Part shown: positions 38,401-53,400 of the stretch, in pieces | How the letters are laid out: every line of letters begins with the position of its first letter | Numbering within the stretch: the first letter of the stretch is position 1 | From: Cardinalis cardinalis | Taxonomy: Eukaryota > Chordata > Aves > Passeriformes > Cardinalidae | Reading direction: 5' to 3' | Length of the DNA stretch: 64,000 bases | Assembly: GCA_014549065.1 (NCBI GenBank) | Contig: JACDOX010000034.1 | Location: 1,240,001 to 1,304,000 of the forward strand | Translations under genes and position numbers: made by a program | The notes under the pieces: model-generated | Databases searched by the model: none | What the model was told of the DNA's origin: nothing | What the model saw: only the letters and a program-made list of their open reading frames with translations

Positions 38401-41400
38401 AAGAATCTAATAAAGGGGTGATTGTCTGTTTTCTTCACTTCCTAAATTTAACTTTAGTAGAAAGTTTACTTAGCCTGTTTTTCCTGGACAGGCACATTGT
38501 GGAGCCATGCTGTTTTTATAAGGTCTTGTACAGAGCAGAAGGTCTTATGCAGAAGATAATAACATAAAAGCTTACCTATATAATAGCATGAAAAGCATAA
38601 GGTCTTATACAGAGTGTAATAACATAGAAAACTGTTTTGAAATGCCAGATAGTTGCTGTAGCACCTGAAATGGCAACTGTTTCTTGGTTTATTTTCCAAG
38701 AAAATCTNTTGAAGCATTGTGTTCCCTTGTAAGCGCAGGTGTATATTAGAGGTGAGGAATGTGCATGTTAATATGATCCAAGAATGCTGCCGACAATACC
38801 CAGTGCAACCCTCCCTTGGCAGCTGGACACACATTGTAATTTTGTGTGTATGCATGACTGAGATATGCAAAGATGGTTCAGTGCTTAAGTTACAGGTTTG
38901 ATAAATCTACTCTTGACTTATCTAATTGTTAATATTTAACAGTGCTAATAGTCCAGTTCCAGAACTCATGCTCTTTAATTTCCTTTGAATTTATTCACCT
39001 GTTGCCTGGACTTGAGGGCAAGATTAGAGATTACTTTGTCTGAAATTCATTCACATTTTAATTATGTGTTAAACTGAGACAAGATTACGCTGGCCTCTTC
39101 ATTAAGATAGAAAAAATGGTAAAACATGGGAAAACATCTTCGGTGTGTTTTTGGATATTAGGGTTTCTTTTAAGGACAATATGAAGGAGAAGATATTCTG
39201 CTTTTTGAATATTTGTTAAATGCCAGTTTTATATTAAAAAGAGAGAATTATTCCTTCTATTAGAGAGCCACTAAAACATGAAGGCATGTGGTACTACTGT
39301 TCCAGTGAGAAAATGTTTCTTTTAGTGTAGGAGGAGGGCTTTTCCCCCTCACAGTTTGGTTAGCAGAGTACCTCTTTGGTACCAGATAACTCAGAATTTT
39401 TTAGATAGTTAGGTTTCTTCTTAGTTACCTGTTGACACTTAATTTTTAGAGCTCTAGAGACTAGTAAGTATTCCCTCTGTTTTNATCTTCTCAGTTCTTC
39501 AGCTTCAGTATGCATGAAAATAAGGTGTTTTTTTCACTTGCATTTTAATTTCAAAGAGATCTTCCTCTTGTTGCTCTGAACAGTGTGGGTCTAAGTTCAT
39601 GCCATGCCAAGAATATTGATTGTATCAATTGCATGACAGGATTGTAATCCTGTGATTGCATCACTGTCACTCTTGTGCCGAGAATGACACAGGAACAGGC
39701 AGGAGGCAGTTTTGTAGGAAGAGCAAAAGAAGGCTTTATTCAAGAGAACCGTGTGGTTTATATAGTGTGATACGATGCATTCTATTTGATTAGCTAACTA
39801 ACAGAAACACNTTTCTCATACTCTGTCCTTGAGAAGAACAGAAAGATGAAATAGAAAAACACCACCTGCAGATTGTTTATATGTAACAAGTTATCACATC
39901 CTTACAACTCCCTGAAAGTTCTCACAAACTGCTGTGAGAAACGCTTGCCATTTCTCTCTCTGTCCCATGCCATCCACNCATCACAGGATTGTGTAGAAAG
40001 ATACAATGAGGTTTCTAAAGCACCAGAACCTAGAATCAATAGTTTTGAATCCCTGGTGCATGAAGTCAGATTTAAAAATGTATTGAAGTCAGTATGAAAT
40101 AAAATAGAAAATGTCATGTTTTAGTTGTATAAGAGTTAAAAAGAAGACAGGAAGGATGAGCTTACTGGTCCATATACTCTAGCAGGTGAAGATTGTGTTC
40201 AAACTGCTCCACAAGAGCTAGTAGGACTGGAGCTCTAGAACACNTTGGTTTGAGTACTCAGGTTTTTTTGGTGTGGTATTAAATCTGAAGATAGATTTAA
40301 CTCTTTTGATACATGTGATTTTTCACTTTGAAGTGTCATATTTTGACAGACTGAGTCAGAAGTAATTTGTAAAGCAGAATACGTGTTTCCGTGTGTAAGT
40401 AAATTGCATGGTATTTCTGATCTAGGTGCTGGTGGTATCCATCAAACATTTGTAAATATTTTCTCGTAATGATGGTTAAATAGATTGTGAAAATAATGGA
40501 AAATGTGACTGAATTTAAGCAGAAGCTTAATTTTTGTATCAATTATATGGAAGTTTGGCATTTATTTTCCATCTTTAATAAAATCAGCAGCTAAAGTGGC
40601 TTAAAAGTCTTTGTGGAGTTGATATTCCAGCTTGTAGGATTAACTTCTGAGTTGAGAGAACCACCTTCACCTTCTGCCGTCTGCTATGTTAGAAGGTTGA
40701 AGGTAAAACAAAGCCCTTGTCCTTTTATAAGCACAAGAAAGTGCAGAGGATAATAATAATGCTCTCTGTTGGTTTTCTTTTTTTCCCACAGCTGCTTTAG
40801 TGCAGATTTTTTTCTGCTCAGAGAAAGGGCCTGTCAATCAAGAATTACCATCATTACAGGTCCTTTAATATGAATGGCTCTTGTGCAGAGTTTGAACCTC
40901 TGTATCTGTGTTTTCATCCGGCTTAGTAAGGCTTTCTGCCAAGATTTGGCAGTTGTCAAATGATACTGAATCCCAATTTGCTATGTTGAACTATTAACAT
41001 ACTAACAATTTCAGGAAAGGCAAAAAACTATGCTTTGGAGAAAAATTAGGAGAACAACGAGAAAAGTAGAGTGCTGCATCTTAAGAACAGTAAATGATAG
41101 TGGTAGAGAGAAAGTAGGAAATCCTGGTCCTGTGTGCGCAAGAAATAGGGAATGCTGTATAAATTTGGAAGAACAAAGAACTAAAAAGGAAACATATTTT
41201 CCCATAGTGGACAGTGTTGTGTACAAGTTTGAGAAAAACTATTTGCGTAACTANAAAGATATTTTAATTCGTATAGTGAAGAAAGGCATAGAGAAAATGT
41301 GCAGAACAGTTGAACTAAAGCATGAAAGGCATGTATTGGATACCATGGGAAAATGTTACTTGTGGTTTCTATAAATAGTATCATGTGGCCAATATCCTAT

Positions 41401-44400
41401 GTAGTTAAAAAAAACACAACCTGCTTTCTAACAAATGGTAAAATTATTGTTTATTGAGGAAAGCATAGATTTCCAGGCAGAGATCAGTAATGTGACTGGT
41501 CAGCAAAAGTAATTACTGTGAGTTATGCCCTGCTTTTTATTTTAAGGACATTTTAAGTGCTTCATAGGAGGCTATGGCTGGGCCCTTTTTGTGGGGTTAA
41601 ACTACTAGTTATTTGTAAGTTACAGTAAGCAGAGTCGTGATAGATCTTCATGGAGGTTCAGATTTCCTTCATGCACCTGAAGTTCATATGACTTCTCTTG
41701 CTCTGATGTGTGCCATGCAGGGGTCTGCAGTAGGTAGTGGAGAGTATAAAAGTCCATAAATATTGTAGTGATTTTCTTAGTAGTGTGACTTCAGCAGTAT
41801 AAAACATTGTGAGAAAATTGATGCCCTGTCCTAGATGTAAAACCAGGATGTGATTTAAGGGATTAAGAGAAGTTTTTTTCCTTTTCTTTAGGAACTTAAA
41901 ACTTCTCTTTCNGTAACCTGCTCTGGGGGCTTTGCCTATTTTGTACTTTTCTATATTTGTAAGCCACGGATCCAGTGTTTTTTTCAAGTACTAGACTTAG
42001 CTTTATGGAAAGAGATGAGTTAAATGCATTGAAAATTTGGTTTAAAACCTTGAATGTTAGAACTGTAATTGACAGTAATAACAAATTTTGTGTTTCCATA
42101 TGATTGATTGACAGCTTTTATATTTAAATGCACTTTTAATCCTGTTAGATCTCATGCGTCGTCAGGAAGAATTGAGGCGCTTGGAAGAACTTAGAAACCA
42201 AGAACTTCAAAAACGCAAGCAGATACAGCTGAGGTATTTTGTCTTATACTGTGCACAAGTGTGGCATGCAGCCACTGTAGGCCTGCATGAATTTAGATAT
42301 GTTAGCTAAACTGGCTTCTCAAAAGCATAATGTGTGATGTTTCTGAAAATATAGTAGATTAATTTCGAGTGTTGCTTGATTTTTTTTTCACTTATTTCAG
42401 CTCCACTAATTTTGTTGTAAATTTCTGAGATGTCTAAATAGCATAGAAATGTCAGCCTATTTTTTGCTTCATATTTATTTTAACATGACCAAAGCAATGC
42501 TGTAATAGGAACATGCTTCTAAATTTTATGGGCAGGTGATCTGCATGTAGAATCATAGCATTGCAATCTTGTAGTCTGACATGGGATTTTGGAAGTTTTT
42601 TCACTTGATATTCTAGTATGTTGAAAACAATTTTTCTTTTAGGATTTGATCCGTGCAAATAATTGTTTTAATGCCTTTTCTAAAGTTTAAGAAAATAGAT
42701 GTAGTCTCATCATATTGATTTATACTTTTTTTTCAATATCACAATAAATGTCAATAAGATAAAAAGAACACATCTCAGAATTAAAAATTATGTCTTTTGG
42801 TACTGTTGAAATGTTTTAATCCGTAGTGGCTTCTTAAAAACTGGAATATTTTAACCTGTTTACTGATACAAAGCTGGAAGAGTAGGTGTAGAATATATTG
42901 GTATTGAAATATTGAAATTACTTCTATTCCAATTAAAAAAAAAACGACCAAAACTTCAAAAGTACTCAAACTCATTAAGTTGTCGATTAGTGCCTTGCAC
43001 TATGTAAAAAATAAATAATGGCCAGTTTTGTTTATATGCTTGGTCTTACCCCTGAGGCTGAGCGCAAGCCTAAACAGGTCAAGAGACTAAGCTGACATAA
43101 TTTTGAAAAATACCCTAGACATGAAGAAGAGCACAGACGTCGGGAAGAAGAGATGCTACGCCAGAGGGAACAGGAGGAATTACGACGGCAGCAGGAGGGA
43201 GGATTTAAGCCAAATTTCATGGACAATGTAAGTACATTTCTGTGGTGAAAATCCAAACTGTAAAAGAGTTTCTTCATTACATTATTTTTATACTAGTTAC
43301 TGAACTGCCATCTTCTTGTTGGCTGTTTTCAATTCAGTATTTCACTGTTTCCCTGAGCGAATTGTTACATATTCAATAGTGTAGTTACTGTTTTGTATGA
43401 TGACATCACTCTTATTTTTCCAACAAGCTAGTGATGTAATACTTCCATCAAGTGAAGGTGTTCAGATACTGATTTTTTTTACTTGGGAATTGAAATGTTT
43501 TAGTAAAATAGTTTTTTTTAAGTGGCAGGTGATAGGAATCACCCATCCTGATGTGCCCTACTCTGCCTGAAGGTTTTAATTTTAAACCAGATAAAGCTGC
43601 TAAGCTTGTTTGAATTACTGGTTTTGGTTTATGCTTAACTTACTAAGAAAGTTTTCAGAAACAAAAAGGACAGTATTAATTTCATCTGGAGCCTAAAATG
43701 ACTCTCCCTTTTGACCCTGTGTAAAACTAGATGAGGAGAACATCCAAATCATTACTAAAGACTGAAATATTATAACGGTGNGGGAAAATTTGTCCTCACT
43801 ATAATCTGTACATTATTTATATTAGTAATTTAGGTATGCTCTGCCTCTGAAGACTCGTCCTGCAGGACTAACAAAATGGTGCTATCAGAGGAGTCAGATT
43901 CTAATTTTTTTGGTCAAAGGGTATGACTTTTTTTCTACCAACCACATCAGTTCAGTGAATGCAAACTGTGTTGCAAATGCTTTAGTTTCTCTTGAGTAGG
44001 ATGCCTTTTAGTATAACAGCTATTCTTAGTGAGGAAATAATGAATAAGCAATTCACACAATGCTCTTTTACATTATTAAAACAACTATAGTCTGCAGGAG
44101 GGAATCTTGCTCCTTTCACAGATGCAACTTCATACATCAATGAGAAATGAACTGCTGGTTTCTCAGCTACTTNCTGTGGAAGAAAAACCTGGTTTATATT
44201 CTATACCATGAAATTTTCTGTAGGGTTGCGAAGAACTTGTTATGTGTGTCCTGGACATCCTGAGAGATGTTAGAAAATAAATAATTTCCTCTTGTCAGCA
44301 GGACATTTTCCCCCTTGTCTGCCCCTTAGTGTTTTTAGTAAAGATGGGGAGGAAGCAAAATAGTTCCTTTGATTTTATTAACAGGTGTGATTTGTTTTTG

Positions 44401-47400
44401 CTCACTGTGTTTTGAGGGACTCACATCGAAAAGTAGATGGTAATTTATTTCCATATGTTCTCACTGTGTAAGAAAACTGCTTTCAGCACATCTTTTCTTC
44501 AAGGAAATGAAGACCAAGGATTCAGAACTCATACTGTCCTTTAGTGTTTTCCAAATATTATTAAACATAATTGGGGAAATAGCATGTTACAGTCGTCTCA
44601 TGTTATTTAGAAATAGCACTTACTGATGACTTCTGTAGTGCCAAATGTGAAATTACATCTCTCTAATATCCTAATGTAGCATCTTTTGGGGTTGACTTTC
44701 TGACCCTGTAAGCTATTTGTCAAAATGTCCTGGCTCCTCTGTGAGACCCGTGCTTCGTGCTGCAGAGAGCTGCAGTAATAGCAAGCTGGGGAGTCAACCC
44801 ACAGCCCTGGGATGGCAGTAGCTCCCTCGGATTCCATTGCTTTTAGGAGGTTGTGGCCTGTATTCTGCAGCTTGGAGCAGGGAAAACTAGATAATGTTGG
44901 CCACCACAGCCTTTACTGCTTTATCCTTACATCTGTCTTCAGATAGGAGTATTTAGTCTCTGTGCTTAAATTGCTTACCACAGTTTGTCCATCCTTGTTG
45001 CTTTTCTACATTTTTAAATTCCAAACCCTACATGAATAGAAACCGTTGAAGTTGTTGTGCTGGGCTTGGCAAAAATGTAGGATAAAAAGAGAAGAAGAGT
45101 GGTTCAAATGGAAACCACTTCAGTCACTATGCATAATTTTAATGGCTTTTATACATCAAATGTTTTTGGAGGCGAAAGGTGGAAGAGTGCTTTGGAAAGC
45201 TTTCCCACTCNCATGAATTACTGAAATGGTGTGTTCGTCTGGACCTGATTAATACACTGCAAGAATATATAGATGTAATGTTGCAGTAACAGCCCTACCA
45301 AAAGCTTTTAAACTTAAATATGAAGGACTATAGAGTACAGGTGTTGTTTTTTAATCATCATATGAAATTGAAGTGGCATATACAATGATACATGAAAAAA
45401 TGTATTCTCAAGATTAGTCTTTAGTATTCTGGTTGTGTCTTAGGTTTTACTTCTCATGCTCTTTAAACTTAAAAAGAGGAAAAATTGAAACAAAATAGAG
45501 AGTGATGTGTTTATTCAGCAACAGTTTCTAATCAGGGCAGCTGTGTGACTAAGCATTTTGTAGATGTATTTAGGTAACTGTAGTTATATAGTGTGAATGG
45601 GAATTGAAAAAGCCTTTGCATTTTGCAGCAGAGACGAACTGTGAGCCTTTTCTGGAGATTGCAAAATGACACATGAAATCTGATTTCAACTTAGNATTTG
45701 TTATACAACTAATACTTGTTTACTGCATACAGATTCCGTCTTGCGCTTCTACTCTCAGATCACTACTGTACGTGTACTGAGAAAGTTATTCTCTATTTTC
45801 AGAGATTAAAAGTTGACTCTTGGTGAGAATTGCATTTTTTGATACTGTTGGATAGTTTTTTACCATATCAAGTCTTGATAAACTCTTCTGACATTATATT
45901 TACAAGATATTAAAGTCTTCTGCTAACAATGTATTTAGCGGGACAATAATAATTGTTTCTAATCGTTGTTTTTGTTTCTTAAAAGCTTTGAAAAGTAAGC
46001 TTCCTTCACTTACATCCTATCACTTTTTACTGGTCAGTCTAAAACAGGAAGATAAATGGTAAGTGCAATGGCAACCAGAGTTGGACCCTCTCGTGTAAGG
46101 CTGCAGTACTAGGCTTTGCTGTTGAAAGTTTCTATCTGTGTCTTTTCCCTAACTCATTAAACTTGGATTTTTTAAAATTATAACTACTTTTGAAGAACAT
46201 ATTGTAATCAAGTTTTAATGCAGCTAGCAGTTATTCGATTTTATTACAGATGATAAAAATATTATCTGTGAGAGGATTTATTTTCCTGAAGCATTCTTGT
46301 TGCTGGTGATGATGAACATTGGAAATTTGATTGCATTGATTGTTAATCTAATGGGCAGCCTGATGATGCATAAACAATTTATTAGTCTATTTGTGTGATC
46401 TCTACTAGATAAATTATGAATGAATACTTTCATATTGGTTAGGGTTTTTCCCTTCCTTTATACAAGTCATTTAGTTGAAATGTGCTGTTATACCTCAACA
46501 ATTTATATGCATTCTGATTTCACAGTAGCTTAATTGGGAAACTAATTTTCCAGTAGTATTTTGCTAATTTTTATTTTGCATACATTCTTCTGGCTGAAAG
46601 AGGAACTTGATGATGGTGATTTATTTTGCAACAGCACAAATATTTTTTAAATAGAAAATACTTCTGAGTGCCAGTAATACATTAATTACTCAAATATGCA
46701 ATGGTTATTATCCAGTTATGGATGGCTTGCTTTGATTTACATTGTTGAATCTCAATCAGAGGCGTTCTACNAAAGAATTACTGTTCCAAGACCTGCTTTT
46801 ATTTGTGTCACCAACTTAGTGTTTTGGATTTAATGTGTTAAAATAGTTTCTATGTGTCTAAAACAGAGACCAAAAATATGTGTACTCCTGGTTTTATGTG
46901 GACAGATTTACTTCCGTAGTAACACTGTGAAATAGTGTTGAGTGGGTATTGTACTTAGTGAAACAATAGCTGCAATACCAGCCTTAAACTTAACTCTCTT
47001 CTTACTGGTAGTTTAAAGGAGGAATTGAGATTTTTGGACATCGTTGCCTACTTCCCTCCAAGGAAAACCCCTTTTTAATGTGTAAGGGACTGTTTCCTGA
47101 GAATTCATCAGTTTCAATTTCTGAATGCTTGCTTTTTTCATGTAAGACTTTATATATTAAATAGTTTTCTTTTGAATCTCATAGTCTTTTCAGGAATTAT
47201 TTCTAGATGTTGTTTTGCTTTCCTTTAGTTTTTCTTGCAGAAGCGCTGCTCTCAAGTATGGTGAGTAATTATCAGCATAAAATATCAGCTGCTAAAGCAG
47301 TGGAGATGCTTCAACAGCAGGGATTGTAGTGGGCTTGGATCAAAAGCTGTAAGACAGATGAGAGCAAGAAAGTAAAAAGGCACATTGCAAAACAGCAATG

Positions 47401-50400
47401 ATGTTTATAGTTTCAGGAATGCCATCGCAACATAGTTTTTGTTCTAAGAGTTTGGGCCTTTGGAGCAGTTTATAAATATAGTTTTCAGTTTCTTACTGTT
47501 TGGAGCCCTATGGAGGCATGTCTTATCCCTCACTTCTAGGTTCACTTGCAAGTTAAGCATTGGGCATGTTTTAAACAAGACTGTCAATAGAATTCCTTGA
47601 ACTTCAATAATTCAGGACTAGATTTTTGCACTTCTTGCCTGTTTAGGAGAATAGAACTGTATTTTGATCCTGTCTTCTCATAGCATTGTGTTCAAAGGCT
47701 CCATTAGTGTAAGTAGTTAGAATTTTCACTGAATGGTGAATTGTTTCTTACCTTACTCAAAACTAAACTAAGGCAGATGCCCAATAATAAAATAATAACA
47801 CATTTTATAAGAATCTTTTAAAATTTCATAAGTTTTCTAACAGTTAATGTTGGTTATTTTATCCTGACAGCCTCATATACTGAATGAAGCTAATGGTGGT
47901 GAANTTGTGTGAGTTCATGTGAATAAAATCTCAGTTTCTTGCTGCTTTATAAAAGCTCTTCTGTAGAGCGGGATTGGGCAAGATGAATTGCAACCTTACT
48001 GCAATCCAGCATACATAGTTCATGTGTGATACCTTAAAGGCTTTTTAAGGTAAAACTAGCTTGGAAAAAGACAAATCATTAAATGCAGAACTAAAACACA
48101 CCAACCTGACAAAATACTGCTTTTCTTGGCAGTGGATTTATTTCAGTTATCAAGTTTCTTCCTATTCATAAGTCAACACAGGATAGGCCTTTAACCAGGC
48201 CTTCTATAAATACATAGTTTGTGGTTTTGTGGGCAGTCCTAGTTTTGGCAGTAGCACCAAATTATATTTATTTTTTCATGAGTGATGTACATCAGTAGAC
48301 AGATTCTTAAATCATGCATTTCTTCTGTTCCTTGATGTTTCAGATACTAAATTAGTTGCTTTCGGCAAGAATAATACTTCCTTAACAAGCCTTAAAAAAT
48401 TCAATTTGTATTATTTTCAGCAACTAAATAAATTATTTTGATCCTTTAATTGCATTGTCAGGTAGAAAAGACTTTAGCTATCATAACTGCTTTTAGTATG
48501 AAAAGACACTGCATGGAAATCAATGCAGATCTTTAGGTATCTTTTTATAATGTATTATGTGCTTATTTGTATTAAATGAAGGTGTTTGTGGAATAAGTTT
48601 TTTTGGTTGTATGTATTTCATGACCTTTTCAGGATGGTTCATAATTGATTTTCTAGGTCATGTTTTTATGTATGTCATGGATGATACTTGAAGTAATTTT
48701 TCAGTAACAGTTTTTAGGCAATGTGGTATTTTTGTATTATATTTAGGAGACTAATCTTTTGCACTGTTGCAGTCATCTTCTAAATTGGAAAATACCAATA
48801 TGTACTCTGTGTGAACTCGCAAACAGAACAAGTGACTATTCTCAAGTGATTTTTATAGTTTATTCTGCTGTCAACTGTGCAGTAATCTCCAATATGAATT
48901 TAGGTGTTGTGGTACTGCTTTTAAGCTTTCCCAAATTTGTTCTTTTCTGCAGTAATTGATAGAGAATTTTCTGTCCATAATCTTTAGTTTATCTGGTTTT
49001 GTTTATAGCCTTACTGTCTCTTAGTAAGACTTATGATTGGGATGCTAAAATAACACTATCCAGATGCTGCTTATGTAATGGCAAAATGACATTAGTTGTC
49101 GTCAGTCTCGGTGTTTCATGAGGCCTCAGCTGTAGCAGATGCCATTTTTATTCAATTACTGATGGAAAGACCTCAAATGCATCTGTACTTGTTTATAGAA
49201 TACTCCATTTGTATACTTAACTTTTGCTGTTTGATGGATAAAAATGAAAAAACCTAATCAAGAGCAGATTTTATACGCCTATATTCTATATTTTACTATT
49301 ATTTCTGAAAATTGTTCCTGCTCACAATTTTAAATAAATGATAAATGAAATTAATGATAAATAAATGGTAAATTAAATCATCTTATTCAAGTTACTCAAA
49401 CAGAGTTCTTCAGTTTTTTATATTCAGACAGGCAAGAATACTTAGAAATTATATATATAACTTAAAAAAATTATTGATGTGTTTGATAAATGCCATATAT
49501 ATTTGAAGAAGCTGAAATTAATGCTTGCCTTAATAATTTTCATTTTTTCTTCCTCAGCTACTGGAGTTAAGTTTGACTTGGAGTTTGTACACGTATTTAC
49601 CCAGACTAAGAAGAAACTAACTTTCAGTTTCAATTGTCTGCTTGGTACCTATTTCGGACTCATCCACCTCTCTAAATCTTGAGATCTTGCTTGGTGGCAC
49701 TGAGACTTGCAACCAGAATACATTCCTCTGCTTAGAACAGTTTGTCTTTGCTGAAGGGATCTGTGTTTAATGAAAGAATAAAACGTTCAAGAAGCAATAA
49801 GTAAGGTTACTGTAGAAATAGTATTTTTGCATACGAGGAAACCTGTTAATGGGTCTGTTGCATAGTGTGAAGGAAGCCTGTTTAGCCACCTGGTTTCTAT
49901 CTCTCAAGCCAGTGCCTTCCACATAGTTTTTTTCTTAAATGTGACTTTTTGATTAGCCTCTAGCATTTTACTTCAGTAGCTCTCAGAGAGCAGAAACTGT
50001 TAATAGTGGTAATGCAGTAAACTAATAGAAATAAGTATAAATTAACTTAGTGCNGTTACCTGTCTATTGAAACCAGGATGTTGTTTTTAAAATTAAAATA
50101 TTTATTTTTTTTCTCATGAATATTTCACAAGCCTCCTTGTCAAAGTATTTTTTTCTTATTACTGGAGCTACGGCTTGTTTAGGGATGTTAAATCATCCAT
50201 GAGGAAAATGGAGTTTAAATCTGATNCTTCTGACTTCCATCAAGTACACTTTAATTGTGCAAAGATTGGGTATTACTTTCCAATTAATTAGCACTTTTAA
50301 TAAATAGTGGGTTTTGGTAGGAAGGTGAGTTTCAGTAGAGCTGTTTTGTAACTGTTCAGATGGGGAGTTCNGTAGAAACTGAAGCCTAAAGAGTCAGGTA

Positions 50401-53400
50401 AATATATTTGAGATTTGCTATTCAAAGATGTTTCTGCCTTAACATAATCTTAAAATCACAGCATGGTTTTGTTTGGAAGGGGCCATTAAAGGCCCCTAGT
50501 TGATTGCCTTCTGCAATGAGCAGGGGCATCTTAAGCTACTTTAGGTTGCTCAGAGCCCCATCCAGTCCTTAATGTTTCCAGAGATGGGGCATCCACCACC
50601 TGTCTGGGCAACTTGTTCCAGTATTTGTTTGCTCTCATTGTAAAAAAAAAAAAAAAAAATTTAAAATTCCTTTCACCTAGTTGGAATACCCACTCTTAGC
50701 TTAAGGTTATCACCCCATGTCCTGTCACAACGGGCCCTGCTAAAACATTTATCACCATTATGATTTCCTACAGTGGCTAATAGCTCATTAGTTTAGGCCT
50801 AGAATTGTGTAGGATGAAAGAATGCTTGCATTAGTTTTGTTCTGTACATGACATGAAGCTCTTACTACAGGTCTCAAATGCAGTTTGAGTTCTCTGCTTG
50901 TCACAGGATCNCTAGTAGCTGTCTGTTCTAAGAACAAGACAATGTAATGTTGAAATTAGGCTTTGTTTATCTTCCTACATGCTTCTGGGTTTTATAATAC
51001 TTTAAAAATGTTATTTACTTATGGAGTCTTCCTGTTTGTTTCCCCCACCATTTCTGAATCATTAAACATTTGTTTTAACTGTAGGGGAACTTCTAAGTTT
51101 AGGTAAGAACCAGCTATTCATGTTTGTCCTTGTTGATGGGGTGCTTCCCACTGAGTCCCTATCGTGATTCTGACCTTTGGGTCTATTGTATGTAAATAAA
51201 ATAGTAATTTTTGCTGGATATTTTTGGTGAAACCAGACAGTGTAGCTTAAGTGAGCTTGGGTTAGAGTGTTTAGCTAGAAAGCAATGTTTCTCAATCTGT
51301 TTGGATTTATTCAGATGACCACTGTTGTACACTTTCAATGGAAATACTAGAATTGCCTGGTAGAATGTATTATTTTCATCGATCAGAACTTTGTGCAAAT
51401 GACAAGCATCTTCCTTGTTCAAGTCTGCCTCGTGTTGCACCAGTTTTACAGGAAATGGCTGACAAGTTGTGTAAAATAACTGTGTGGAGCTGGCTTCCTG
51501 CAGAAAGTTTCACTGATGCTTCTTTGTTTATATTTTCTTATGTTTTAGTGTGCTGTATGTGTGGACAGGCCATAAGTTAATTGGAGAAATCTTAAACATT
51601 GAACTATTCTGCTTGTAAGCAACATCCATAGCATCTGTAAAAGATACTGTACGGGTGCTAGAAATTTCTCCTACAGGACCTCTTTGTAGGATTGAGAGAC
51701 TTTGCCTTTCAGCTTCCTTTTAACAAATACTTGCATATTCTGTTTACTTGGTAACTCAAATTAATTATGAGTTAACAACTACAGTTGGACTGGTTTTTAT
51801 GTTATAATTTATTTGGCATATATAATATCTACTTGATGAGGANAAATTGATATTAGAGAAGTCTGGCTATGAGTTGTATTTAGTGCACTGTGGCTATAAC
51901 TAGTGGTGCTCTTAAGTTGATTTTGCAGTCTTATAGTTGGCACCTCAAATAAGAAGTAGATTTTCACATAAACATTCCATGATAAAGGGTATTCTTGGCT
52001 TATTAATTTCTTTTGTAAGTAAACATTGACGACTTTCACTACATTCTACTCCTTACCATTGAATCTTGCATTTGGGCAAAACTCTTTTTTTGACTCCATC
52101 CAGTGTTCACTCTTTAAAATATTTGTATAGATTTGGGATTTGTGCAAAGAAAATGTAACAATTTGGGAAATCTAAAATGCAGCATTGTTCTGTAACACCT
52201 GATTTTCAGTTTAGTATTTTAGTGCATTTCTATATGAGGGTAGAGTTAGCCCAGTCTTTGTTACCAGTTGAGCAGTCCTTCAAGTTCAGTCCTACCATGG
52301 TAAATAGCGGAGTGCATCTTAAATCATTTGCAGCCTGCCAGGTTGTCTGTTTTGATACTTATCCATTCTTTTGACATTTCTTAAGCTCATATAAAACCAG
52401 AATAATTCTAAGATTAAATTCTCTAATATGCCTCTGAAGATGTGAATATATTGTGAATGTAGTGTAATTATTACATGTCTCAGTCATGAACTTGGTGATA
52501 TGCTGTATGTTTCTTCTAGANAGTACTTTTCTGGGTAAGTAAACAGTAAAGTACCTTTGAAAAAATATTTGTATTATGTTCAGCTGTTGATCTGTATTTA
52601 ATTTATATTTTAAACTTTTCTACTGTTACTGAAAAAAGAAGCTAACAGAAATGGGAGAAATTTTTTTATAGTTTGGTTCCNTGAATCTAAGGTGGCTCCT
52701 AACTCCAGCAGAACCAGATGAAATGGCAGAATTGAAAAAGTTGCTATTAAGGGAATTGATATAATGGGATCTCATTTTTCAAAGGATTTCCAAATCTGTT
52801 GAAGGTGGTTACCTTCTTTAAGCACCTTTGTCATGGAAAAATTATTTTTTAATTTTATCTTAAAATATTTGAGGTGCAGATTTTTACCTCTCTTGTGAGT
52901 ATTAGTTGTTAAATCAAGGGGAAAATTTGCCAGAATACCCCTGTGCTTGTTTTCTCTCAAATCATCAACAGCAAAGGCATTTGGAAAAACTATCCTTCTT
53001 TGCAGTTACATCCTCAGAGAGTGCTTCATTTACAGTGAAGGGATATGGTAGGATTTTTCTTTACCTGAACAGATGGTATAATGATGATTAGAGGCATGGA
53101 ATTAAGATACTTTGATTTTGGTCCTAGCTACTGTATATATATGCAGTTTGTTTAGGGCCTGATTTTGCCCTCTGTACTTTTTTTTTTAGATGATGAATAA
53201 CTTTTATCTCAAGTTATGAGAAAATTAAATAAATTTTTTGTCAGTTTCGTAGATCTTGTATATACAATGTTGTACTGTATTTTAACAAATGGAAATAAGA
53301 GAGGTGGGAGAAAAGCTCACAAATTATATTAAAGCAGTGGCTTAAATGCAATATTAAAATTCGGTGAAGGAGCAAGTAACTACAAGACAAAATAATGAAG

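Noticed and set aside
41030..41374. 114-codon plus-strand frame in PSPC1 intron 4
   Set aside because: Basic, cysteine-scattered composition with no domain. It lies inside an intron, has an N and no splice-site support; probably a chance frame in purine-rich sequence.
46300..46375. Possible C/D-box snoRNA (GATGATGA ... CTGA) in intron 6
   Set aside because: The boxes are present but the flanks do not form a terminal stem, and no C'/D' pair or guide could be shown.
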